Below are positions 1 to 5,451 of a DNA stretch of 5,451 bases, piece after piece. The DNA is from Anaerolineaceae bacterium. GTDB lineage: Bacteria > Chloroflexota > Anaerolineae > JAAYZQ01. The notes beneath the pieces are model-generated. The model was not told the origin of the DNA. It saw only the letters and a list, made by a program, of their open reading frames with translations, and did not search any database. Position 1 is the stretch's first letter. Each line of letters opens with the position of its first letter. A program made the position numbers and the translations under genes. Location of the stretch: positions 1 to 5,451 of the forward strand of contig JAAYZQ010000270.1 in the NCBI GenBank assembly GCA_012514775.1, given 5' to 3'.

Positions 1-575
1 ATAAACGGGTTGTCCTTGTTCTCGCGGATGAAACGCGAGGCCTCTTGCCCCAAAAAGGCCGGCTTGCCGAACGCCTCCGGCAGCCGCGCCGCCTCGCCCC
101 GGCCAAAGACGCTGCCGTTCTTGGGCGCAAAGCCGTTGGCCACCAGCCAGTGGTGGTATTCGCAGCGGGCGTCCCGGTCGCGCTTGGGGCTGTAATACTC
201 GATATAGTTGTCCTCCACGCCCACCCAGTCATCAAAGCCGTGCTGCTTGAAGATCTCGTCGCCCAGGTGCCACTTGCCATAGTAGCCCTTGACGTATTCG
301 GCGGGCTGGTCCAGCAGCTCCACCAGGCAGGGAACCTCGTCCGGCAGGGCCAGGTTGTTCTCCGTCAGGCCGCTGGTGTGCGGATAGAGCCCGGTCATGA
401 TGCTGGAGCGCGAGGGGGTGCAGACGGGCTGGGTAACGTAGGCCTGGTCAAAGACCACGCTCTGCTCCGCCAGCCGGTTGAGGTTGGGCATCTGGATGCG
501 CCGGTTGCCGTAAGCGGCCAGGGTATCGGCGCGCTGCTCGTCGGTGAAAATGAACAACAGGTTGGGTCTGGGCAT
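1..575 (-). CDS. Type I (formylglycine) sulfatase, 3' partial
   Basis: Sulfatases remove sulfate esters from sugars and other alcohols using a formylglycine made from a Cys or Ser in the C/S-x-P-x-R motif. The gene starts at ATG 575, with AGGAG 8 bases upstream, and runs off the window after 191 codons with no stop. The N-terminus MPRPNLLFIFTDEQRADTL is the alkaline-phosphatase-fold strand with metal ligand Asp12. PVCTPSRSSIMTGLYPHTSG (50-69) holds Cys52, the residue to be converted, and Arg56. GYYGKWHLGD (97-106) supplies the Lys101 and His103 that contact sulfate in the family. Full-length members are usually 450-550 aa, so more than half is missing. No signal peptide precedes the first strand, so a cytoplasmic enzyme is likely, unlike many secreted sulfatases. 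The Cys-type motif needs an FGE or anSME maturase encoded elsewhere. The substrate is unknown; the glycosidase neighbours suggest a sulfated sugar. Confidence 0.93.
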   Translation of the reverse strand, partial: MPRPNLLFIFTDEQRADTLAAYGNRRIQMPNLNRLAEQSVVFDQAYVTQPVCTPSRSSIMTGLYPHTSGLTENNLALPDEVPCLVELLDQPAEYVKGYYGKWHLGDEIFKQHGFDDWVGVEDNYIEYYSPKRDRDARCEYHHWLVANGFAPKNGSVFGRGEAARLPEAFGKPAFLGQEASRFIRENKDNPF

Positions 576-592
576 GCTGCTCTCTCCTTTGC

Positions 593-1597
593 CTATTCCA
601 GCCAGGCCTCAAAGACGGCCTCAATGTTCTCCCGGGGCGTGCCGATGCCCCACTCGCACTCGGCCGCCACGCCGCCGCGCCCGTCGTCCAGCGCCCGGCG
701 CACACGGCGCACCGCCTCGCGCACCTGCTCCGTGCTGCCGAGCGGCAGGATCCACTGGCGGTCGATCTCGCCCCAGAAGGTGATCTGGCCCTTGAAGCGC
801 CGTCCCAGCTCTTCGATATCCTGGCAGAAGAGCTGCGAGTTGACGGCATCCACGCCGATCTCGATCAGGTCGGGGATGATGTCGGTGATATGGCCGTCCG
901 AGTGGAAAAAGGCGAATTTCCCCGCGCCGTGGATGATGCGGCAATAGTCGGCATAGAGGGGCTTGAACAGCTCGCGCCACATCGCCGGGGCGATCAGCAG
1001 CGCCTTTTGCGTCCCCCAATCGTCCATGAACGAGATGCCATCCACGTCGGTCTGGGCCCACAGCTCCATCTCGTGGCAGAAAAAGTCATGCAGCATCTCG
1101 CGCAGCCGATACATCTCGGGGGCGCCATAGCCCAGGTCGACGTACAGGTTCTCCGACCCGCGCAAGAACTGCATCCGCTCAAAGGGCCGGGCCATGGTCC
1201 CGCGGAGGACAAAACGGTCCGTGGCGGCGCAGCTCGCGTTCACCCGGCTGAAATCGGCCTCGCGCAGCATCTCCCAGGGCGGCTGGAAATGGTCCAGGGC
1301 GGACCAATCGGCCAGCGGGGGCTCCTTCACCTCGCCGATGATCCCCGGCTCGGCCACGGTGAAGGGACAGCCCCACTCGTCCACATAGGTCCCCACCACG
1401 GCGGGCGTGCCCCGGGCCCGCGTCGAGGGGCCATACTTGAAATCGGGGCCGGTCAGGTCGGGCGGATAAAGGGCCCGCACCGCCTCCAGCTCGTCCTGGC
1501 GGTACATGCGAATGCCCGGCAGGGCCCACAGATCGCGCGGCGCGCGGTCGGGGCGCTCGAAGCACAGGGCGCGACGAAAACGTTCGCGGCTATCCAT
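593..1597 (-). CDS. UroD-superfamily methyltransferase-like protein
   Basis: This is a complete 334-aa protein, the usual UroD barrel length, from ATG at 1597 (GAGGA 6 bases upstream) to TAG at 595-593. The N-terminus RERFRRALCFERPDRAPRDLW matches the family start, in which a helix leads into an RPDR-P turn. VDEWGCPF (72-79), SFMDDWGTQKALLIAP (189-204), FAFFHSDGHITDIIPDLIEIGVD (228-250, first part) and ECEWGIGTPRENIEAVFEA (313-331) follow the barrel order known from COG0407 proteins. His232 with the SDG turn sits where methyltransferases carry His-X-Cys; here the Cys position is Asp. Cys314 precedes the C-terminal GTP-x-EN turn and could be a late metal ligand. Family members include corrinoid and CoM methyltransferases and many uncharacterised proteins found with sugar-degradation genes. 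It is only distantly similar to the UroD-like gene at the other end of the window, so the two probably have different roles. The sulfatase gene follows after 17 bases. Confidence 0.9.
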   Translation of the reverse strand: MDSRERFRRALCFERPDRAPRDLWALPGIRMYRQDELEAVRALYPPDLTGPDFKYGPSTRARGTPAVVGTYVDEWGCPFTVAEPGIIGEVKEPPLADWSALDHFQPPWEMLREADFSRVNASCAATDRFVLRGTMARPFERMQFLRGSENLYVDLGYGAPEMYRLREMLHDFFCHEMELWAQTDVDGISFMDDWGTQKALLIAPAMWRELFKPLYADYCRIIHGAGKFAFFHSDGHITDIIPDLIEIGVDAVNSQLFCQDIEELGRRFKGQITFWGEIDRQWILPLGSTEQVREAVRRVRRALDDGRGGVAAECEWGIGTPRENIEAVFEAWLE

Positions 1598-1629
1598 GTC
1601 GAGTCCTCGATTCGGTTGGGGTGGCTGGC

Positions 1630-1980
1630 TCAGGACTTGATCTGCGCGGAGTTACGCTCCGGCCCGGCGTGCAACCAGAGGTTGATGCAAGGGTCGGCCT
1701 CATCGGCGATGAGGTGGTGGTTCTCCCCCGGCTCGACGATGAGCACGTCTCCGGTGACGAGCTCCACCGTCTCCCCATCCATCTCCATGCGCGCCTTGCC
1801 CTGCAGCAGGATGAAAACCTCGGCGTCAGCGTGGATGTGGTTCGCTTCCTCGGCATGGGTGACGAACCCCGGCGCCTTGTAGCTCATGGTCCCCTTGTTG
1901 ATATACCGGCCGGGGATCAGGCCGCTGAGGAAATGCCCCTCGCGGTTGTCAGGCAGTTGGTTCAGGCGCAGCTTCTTCAT
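1630..1980 (-). CDS. Single-domain cupin protein
   Basis: This is a complete 116-aa small beta-barrel protein. The first cupin motif is at residues 48-61: HIH, three residues, Glu54, six residues, Gly61. The second is at 77-88: GDVLIVEPGENH. His48, His50, Glu54 and His88 form the standard 3-His/1-Glu metal site, so a metal-binding fold is well supported. Small cupins of this type serve as sugar isomerases or epimerases, dioxygenases or ligand sensors, and the sequence does not choose among them. The ATG at 1980 has AAAGGA 6 bases upstream. It lies 12 bases after the disrupted small ORF and 32 bases before the second UroD-like gene, inside the same transcription unit. In a glycan operon a role in handling the released sugar is a reasonable guess. 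There is no signal peptide, no DNA-binding domain, and no sign of truncation. Confidence 0.93.
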   Translation of the reverse strand: MKKLRLNQLPDNREGHFLSGLIPGRYINKGTMSYKAPGFVTHAEEANHIHADAEVFILLQGKARMEMDGETVELVTGDVLIVEPGENHHLIADEADPCINLWLHAGPERNSAQIKS

Positions 1981-1992
1981 CTCGCATCCTTT

Positions 1993-2199
1993 CTAGGTTT
2001 CCGGCTCGACCTCGCAGGCCAGTTGGCGCATCATGCCGCGTCGCGCGGGTCGCCGAGGTGCCACCAGCCTTTGTTGGCCTGCGCCGCCGTGTCCTCGATG
2101 TTCCGGTCGATCTCGGGCAGGATCGGCAGGATGGCCGCCGCGCGCCAGATAACCCGCCAGGTCGTCATAGTTCAACTCGGATAGGAACCTGCTTCTCAA
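1993..2199 (-). pseudogene. Probable frame-disrupted small gene between the GH4 and cupin genes
   Basis: A TTG at 2199 has GGGAGG 6 bases upstream (2206-2211) and opens a credible N-terminus, MRSRFLSELNYDDLAGYLAR. After about 2140 this frame becomes Arg/Gly/Pro-rich, typical of a GC-rich shadow, while the neighbouring frame reads protein-like (AAILPILPEID, then NKGWWHLGDPRD) with almost all codons ending in G or C. That frame stops with TGA at 2033-2031, and the first frame again looks coding (MMRQLACEVEPET) up to TAG at 1993, 12 bases before the cupin ATG. One extra base near 2139-2145 (GCGCGCGGCGG) and one missing base near 2033-2045 would give a single ORF of about 68 codons. Initiation is possible further upstream at a GTG at 2235 whose GTGA overlaps the GH4 stop. 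I do not recognise the family; the YDDLAGYL start faintly recalls creatininase-family N-termini. Alternatives are an assembly error, a real pseudogene, or the 45-aa ORF listed separately. Confidence 0.45.
2031..2168 (-). CDS. Possible 45-aa hypothetical protein (alternative reading of the frame-switch region)
   Basis: This is an uninterrupted ORF from ATG at 2168 to TGA at 2033-2031, encoding 45 residues that begin MTTWRVIWRAAAILPILPE and end GWWHLGDPRDAA. It has no good Shine-Dalgarno sequence, and a stop codon sits one codon before the ATG. Its codons from about 2140 onward end almost always in G or C, like the neighbouring genes, so at least that part is or was translated. The first ten codons are equally well explained by a different frame. 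A short hydrophobic stretch (AAAILPILP) is too short to be a clear membrane segment. No family was recognised. It is an alternative to the disrupted-gene model over the same bases, and the two should not both be counted as real. Confidence 0.3.
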   Translation of the reverse strand: MTTWRVIWRAAAILPILPEIDRNIEDTAAQANKGWWHLGDPRDAA

Positions 2200-2205
2200 C
2201 AACTG

Positions 2206-2211
2206 CCTCCC
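2206..2211 (-). promoter_or_regulatory. Shine-Dalgarno site in front of a TTG start
   Basis: GGGAGG on the minus strand, 6 bases before TTG at 2199 and 3 bases before an adjacent TTG at 2202. No ATG is correctly spaced from it. Its presence argues that a gene once began, or still begins, inside the GH4-cupin interval. Confidence 0.5.
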
Positions 2212-2231
2212 TTTATCATGCCAGCACCCCG

Positions 2232-3524
2232 TCACGAGAAGGTGGGCAGGAACTCGCTCTGGCGCTCCAGCATGTCGTCCAGCAGTTTCTCCGCCGCGGT
2301 GACGCTATCGACCACCGGGTCCATCAAGAGCGCCTGCAGCAGCAGTTTCTTGGAGCGGGTGCGGTAGGCTTCCGTCACCAGCGAGATGATGGAGAACTGG
2401 GTGCGGATCATCGCCGCGAAGGGCTCGGGCAGCGCGCCCACGTGCTGCGGATGCACGCCGCGGGCGTCGACGATCGCCGGAACCTCCACCGCGCCATCGC
2501 GCGGCAGGTTCTCGATATACCCTTCGGTGTTCAGCACATTGACGGCGGCTCGCCACAGTCCGCGGTCCTGCTCGATGTCGCAGATGATCGGCACGGTGAT
2601 CTCGGCGGTGGGGCGCAGCGCGAACTCGTCCAGCGGGAGCCGCCCCGAGGCATAGTCGGCCAGCCCCGGCTGGGGCGGCGGGTTCTGCACCGCCAGCCGC
2701 TTGGACTCGAGCCCATAGTGCCACTTGATCCCGCCATAGTCCGACCCGAAGGAGAGGTACTCGCCGATGTGGTCATCGGAAGGGTAGGAAAAGACGCCAC
2801 AGGTCTCCAGCAGTTTCTTCCACAGCGGGCGCGCCGCGGCGGCCTCGTCCGCCAGCCCCTTGGCCACCAGCTCGTCCCAGAGGTTCTCGCCGGTCCGCTT
2901 GTCCGCGATCCGCAGGATCGTGAAAAAGTGGTTCATCCCCGCCGAGACGACGTCCAACTCGTCGATGGGGCGCTCCAACAGGCGCGAGATGAGGTTCAGT
3001 GCGCCAAAGACGCCGTGGCAGATGCCCACCGCCCGCACCCGGGTCAGGTGCAAGATGGCGTGCAGCACCCGCGCCTCGGGGTTGGTAAAGTTGAGCAGCA
3101 GCGCTTGGGGGCACAGCTCCTCGATGTCGCGGCAAATGGGCAGGATCAGCTCAAAGCTGCGCAGCGCGTGAAAGACGGCGCCAGGCCCGCCGTTCTCGCC
3201 CAGGCAGTGGCGAAAGCCGTAAGCGAGCGGCACGCGGAAATCCTGCTCCCAGAGCTCCATCCGCTTGCGCGCCACCGCCGTGATGACATAGTGGGCGCCG
3301 GGCAAGGCCTTGCGCCGGTCGGTGGCTGCTTCCAGCGCGACGTCGCTGCCCAGATGGGCCTTGATCCGCTGCGCCAGTTGCACCATCAGCTCCAGCGCCG
3401 CCTCGTCTTGGTCCACCAGGGTCAGCTTGACCTGGGGTCCCCGGAATTCGGGCGCGCTCAGGATATCGACGATCTGCCCGCGGCCAAAGCTATGGCTGCC
3501 CGCGCCGATCAGGACGATGTTCAT
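2232..3524 (-). CDS. Family 4 glycoside hydrolase (alpha-galactosidase/alpha-glucosidase/alpha-glucuronidase type)
   Basis: GH4 enzymes hydrolyse glycosides by an NAD-dependent oxidation-elimination route and need a divalent metal, usually Mn. This 430-aa protein has the usual family length. Its N-terminus MNIVLIGAGSHSFG is the Rossmann dinucleotide site, followed by an acidic strand end LTLVDQD (35-41). NFTNPEARVL (145-154) is the family NP motif. The expected metal ligands are Cys169 in GICHG and His199 in GMNHF; their spacing of 30 is close to that in Thermotoga GH4 enzymes. SDDHIGEY (249-256) and VEVPAIVDARGVHP (346-359) are further family signatures. The frame is open upstream to an ATG at 3710, but that extension overlaps the preceding gene and lacks the GxGS start; the ATG at 3524 has AGGAG 9 bases upstream. 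GH4 mixes alpha and beta, phosphorylated and free substrates, so specificity cannot be read here. No signal peptide is seen; the protein is probably cytoplasmic. Confidence 0.93.
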   Translation of the reverse strand: MNIVLIGAGSHSFGRGQIVDILSAPEFRGPQVKLTLVDQDEAALELMVQLAQRIKAHLGSDVALEAATDRRKALPGAHYVITAVARKRMELWEQDFRVPLAYGFRHCLGENGGPGAVFHALRSFELILPICRDIEELCPQALLLNFTNPEARVLHAILHLTRVRAVGICHGVFGALNLISRLLERPIDELDVVSAGMNHFFTILRIADKRTGENLWDELVAKGLADEAAAARPLWKKLLETCGVFSYPSDDHIGEYLSFGSDYGGIKWHYGLESKRLAVQNPPPQPGLADYASGRLPLDEFALRPTAEITVPIICDIEQDRGLWRAAVNVLNTEGYIENLPRDGAVEVPAIVDARGVHPQHVGALPEPFAAMIRTQFSIISLVTEAYRTRSKKLLLQALLMDPVVDSVTAAEKLLDDMLERQSEFLPTFS

Positions 3525-3533
3525 TTCCAATCT

Positions 3534-3538
3534 CTCCT
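3534..3538 (-). promoter_or_regulatory. Shine-Dalgarno site deciding the GH4 start
   Basis: AGGAG on the minus strand, 9 bases upstream of the ATG at 3524, in the 20-base gap after the GH20-like stop. It supports 3524 rather than the in-frame ATG at 3710, which lies inside the upstream gene. Confidence 0.75.
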
Positions 3539-3544
3539 TGGCTA

Positions 3545-4465
3545 TTATCCGAGCGCCGCCGCGACCTGGTCCAGGGCCTTCACGTGGTCGGGGCGGCATT
3601 CCTCCAGGGTGGGATGCCAGACCGTCTGCATAAAGCCCAACAGCCGCTCCGGGGCGATGTATTGCCGGCAGAACTCGACGGTCCCCCCGAAATTGACGTC
3701 GTTGCTCCACATGCTGCCCGTGGGGACCTGATCGTAGCCATGCTTTTCCAGGTCCACATAGGTCTTGACGTACTGGAGCTCGGGGCCGAACTCGGCGCCA
3801 TAGTACCAGTTGCTCTGCAGCACCGACTTGGGCATCCGGGCATAGAACTCGTCATAGTGCTCCCAGGCATAGTCCGCCCACATCCAGGGCCGCGAGCCGT
3901 TCTTTTCCACCTGCTCGAGCAAAAAGTACAGGTCGTGCCACCACAGGTCGTACTGACGCATCACGGCGTACTCGAAATTGCGCTGATGGCGGGCGGTCTC
4001 CTCGTCCATGCCGATATGGAAAAAGCGCGGCTTGTCGAAAAGCGAGGTGACCTCGGCGATCAGCTCTTTGCAGACGTCATAGTAGGCCCGGGTGGAGACC
4101 ATGCGCGAATAGGGGCCCAGCCAGGCATCGTGGCAGGTGGAAAAGTTGAGCTTGGGGATCGGCTCCAACCCCATCTGGCGGATGCGGACCAGCTCGGCGC
4201 GCAGTTCCTGAGGCGTCCAGGAGTCTATCACCGCCAGCTCGGGGTGGCTATCATACTTGACGCCCTCGCCGAGGTCAATGACGACCAGGTTCATGCCGAT
4301 CTGGACCATCCTGTGCAAGACATCGTTCCACAGGCTCTTGTCGCAACGCAGATAGGGCTTGGCTACGATGTAAGGGCTGTGCGCGTCGGGCACCTCCCGG
4401 TCAGCCCACATGTTGTAGCCCAGGTGCAACAGATACGAGTTGATCAGTTTTGGCGACGTTCCCAT
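3545..4465 (-). CDS. GH20-like TIM-barrel protein of unknown substrate
   Basis: This is a complete 306-aa ORF from ATG at 4465 to TAA at 3547-3545. AGGAGG lies 9 bases upstream of the ATG (4475-4480), which fixes the start. Residues 149-156 read FHIGMDEE, like the H-x-G-x-D-E motif of family 20 beta-hexosaminidases, where the Asp-Glu pair serves substrate-assisted catalysis. Other barrel-like strands are NLVVIDLGEG (59-68), PIPKLNFS (102-109), PWMWADYAW (193-201), LQSNWYYG (216-223) and GFMQTVWHP (277-285). The many Trp and Tyr residues near strand ends suit a sugar-binding cleft. There is no signal peptide and no N-terminal GH20b-type domain, and at 306 aa it is shorter than most GH20 enzymes, so it is probably a cytoplasmic single-domain barrel. 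Glycosidase activity is inferred; it could be a distant, uncharacterised family. It precedes the GH4 gene by 20 bases and is probably cotranscribed with it. Confidence 0.85.
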   Translation of the reverse strand: MGTSPKLINSYLLHLGYNMWADREVPDAHSPYIVAKPYLRCDKSLWNDVLHRMVQIGMNLVVIDLGEGVKYDSHPELAVIDSWTPQELRAELVRIRQMGLEPIPKLNFSTCHDAWLGPYSRMVSTRAYYDVCKELIAEVTSLFDKPRFFHIGMDEETARHQRNFEYAVMRQYDLWWHDLYFLLEQVEKNGSRPWMWADYAWEHYDEFYARMPKSVLQSNWYYGAEFGPELQYVKTYVDLEKHGYDQVPTGSMWSNDVNFGGTVEFCRQYIAPERLLGFMQTVWHPTLEECRPDHVKALDQVAAALG

Positions 4466-4529
4466 GCGAATCTCCCTCCTGTTGATCTCCCGTGCGAAAG
4501 CCCATACCGAATAGCCCGACCAGGCCCGG

Positions 4530-5451
4530 TCAGCTCCCCAGTTCGCGAACCAGGTCGCAATATCGGCGCACCCGCGCCACCGGCGTGCCCGGCGTGACGG
4601 GGCTGCCCAGGCTCATGATGAAACGGCTGCCGTTGCGGCGCCCGGCGGTGATCTGCCGGGCGATCTCGGCGCGCAAGGCCGCCTCGGAACCGTCCTGCAG
4701 AACGCCAATGGCGTCCAGGTTGCCCAATACGGCGCAACGGCCCTGGACCCGGTCCACCACATCCTCGATGTCGATGGCCCAGCCCTTCTTGCTCTCCTCC
4801 AGAGACAGGGCATCCGCGCCCACGTCCAGCAGCATCTTCCACTTGCCGGTCGGGTCGCCGCAAAAGTAATAGATGCTCTTCAGCCCTGCCGCGCGGATTG
4901 CTTCCACCAGCGGGCGCAGGTGAGCGACGTTGAGCGCGGCAAAGGCCGGCGGCCCCACCATATCGGTCATGCAATCCTCGATCCAGACCCCTGCCGCGCC
5001 CAGCGCCGCCGCGATATGCACCTCGCGGATGCGCTGCTCCAGGTAGCGCCGGCAAGCCTGCTCCACCAGCCCGGGCTGCGTGGCGACGAGGACCATCAGG
5101 TGCTCAAAGCCCCAGAGGGAGTAGCAGCTCCACAAAGGCCCGCCCACGTGCCGGATGGGGTAGAGGTCGCCGTGTTCCGCCAGCAGCCGGTCCGCCAGGT
5201 CGGCGCTCCCCTCTCGCCGCAGCGACTGCGGGTCCGGCGCGGCCAAAGGGATCGCCTCGGCGATCTCGTCGGACGTCGCGGGCAGCACGCTCGGGCGAAC
5301 CGATTGCAGCTTGGCGGTGGCCGACCAGCCGCCGATCTGGGGCTCCTGCAACCGCCGCTCCTGGGCCGTTTGCCGGTTGACCAGGTACCTCTCGCCGTCT
5401 CGCGTCTCCAGAGACAGCTCGCGCCGCTCCTGGCGGGTGTAGGTGCTCGGC
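4530..5451 (-). CDS. UroD/COG0407-like methyltransferase-family protein, 5' partial
   Basis: This is the C-terminal 306 residues of a uroporphyrinogen decarboxylase-superfamily protein, ending in TGA at 4532-4530. The frame stays open to the window edge. A TTG at 5351 could pass as a start, but the reading continues upstream without a stop for 33 more codons and has no better start there, so the true start is probably beyond 5451. Relatives are about 340-400 aa TIM barrels that include haem-pathway decarboxylases and corrinoid or CoM methyltransferases. Family-like segments are VWIEDCMTD, IYYFCGDPTGKW, DALSLEESKKGW, a VLGNLD turn, and MSLGSPVTPGTP near the end. In MtbA-type methyltransferases zinc is held by a His-X-Cys pair and a later Cys; here the Cys of YFCG is kept, the His position is Tyr, and the late position reads Ser. 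True HemE is unlikely given this context. The substrate is unknown. It is followed after 64 bases by the GH20-like gene. Confidence 0.87.
   Translation of the reverse strand, partial: PSTYTRQERRELSLETRDGERYLVNRQTAQERRLQEPQIGGWSATAKLQSVRPSVLPATSDEIAEAIPLAAPDPQSLRREGSADLADRLLAEHGDLYPIRHVGGPLWSCYSLWGFEHLMVLVATQPGLVEQACRRYLEQRIREVHIAAALGAAGVWIEDCMTDMVGPPAFAALNVAHLRPLVEAIRAAGLKSIYYFCGDPTGKWKMLLDVGADALSLEESKKGWAIDIEDVVDRVQGRCAVLGNLDAIGVLQDGSEAALRAEIARQITAGRRNGSRFIMSLGSPVTPGTPVARVRRYCDLVRELGS

Noticed and set aside
2160..2231. Internal promoter in the GH4-cupin interval (TTGTTG with TATGAC)
   Set aside because: The two hexamer-like sequences are 27 bases apart, too far for a sigma-70 promoter, and each is explained by the small coding region.
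2279..2820. Recurring cagcagtttct at about 2280, 2340 and 2808
   Set aside because: Each copy encodes a Lys-Leu-Leu helix segment of the GH4 protein. Spacing is irregular and flanks differ, so this is codon preference rather than a repeat element.
3525..3710. N-terminal extension of the GH4 frame to an ATG at 3710
   Set aside because: It overlaps the end of the GH20-like gene, is rich in Arg, Gly and Pro like a shadow frame, and the internal ATG at 3524 has a good Shine-Dalgarno and begins exactly at the Rossmann motif.
2058..3731. Long 557-codon plus-strand open frame opposite the GH4 gene
   Set aside because: It is antisense to a clear GH4 gene. Its composition (His, Gln, Arg, Val-rich) is typical of the complementary frame of GC-rich coding DNA and shows no domain.
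4466..4529. Possible terminator or promoter in the 64-base gap between the first UroD-like gene and the GH20-like gene
   Set aside because: Only a 4-base GACC/GGTC pairing without a T-run is visible, and no convincing -35/-10 pair, so neither is supported.
3584..4597. 337-codon plus-strand open frame opposite the GH20-like gene, and similar plus-strand frames at 45-947 and 890-1882
   Set aside because: All lie antisense to well-supported minus-strand genes with ribosome binding sites and family motifs, and none has a recognisable domain of its own.

Overview
The window is a GC-rich stretch (I estimate low to mid 60s percent by eye) in which every supportable gene lies on the minus strand, so transcription runs from position 5451 towards 1. 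Most starts have a clear Shine-Dalgarno sequence 6 to 9 bases upstream, gaps are mostly 12 to 64 bases, and no convincing promoter or terminator is visible. It therefore looks like the interior of one bacterial operon that continues past both edges. Gene content and style (paralogous UroD-like proteins beside glycosidases, a cupin and a sulfatase) recall uncultured heterotrophs such as Chloroflexota, Planctomycetota or relatives. No gene here fixes the phylum, so that is a weak inference.

Layout in transcription order: (1) 5451-4530, a UroD/COG0407-type methyltransferase-like protein whose 5' end is outside the window; (2) 4465-3545, a 306-aa TIM-barrel-like protein with a GH20-style HIGMDEE motif; (3) 3524-2232, a 430-aa NAD/metal-dependent family 4 glycosidase; (4) 2231-1981, an interval of about 250 bases whose coding signal switches reading frame, either a small gene broken by two compensating indels or a 45-aa ORF; (5) 1980-1630, a 116-aa single-domain cupin; (6) 1597-593, a second, divergent UroD-like protein of 334 aa; (7) 575-1, the N-terminal 191 residues of a type I sulfatase with the CTPSR formylglycine motif, cut by the window edge.

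How they may work together: GH4 enzymes act on small, usually imported glycosides, and none of the proteins with a visible N-terminus has a signal peptide. This suggests a cytoplasmic route that desulfates and hydrolyses a modified oligosaccharide. The two UroD-like proteins could move methyl groups, for example from methylated sugars or other methoxylated substrates, but no corrinoid protein, activase or transporter is visible here. The combined pathway is a hypothesis. The most unusual sequence-level observation is the frame-switching interval between the GH4 and cupin genes.
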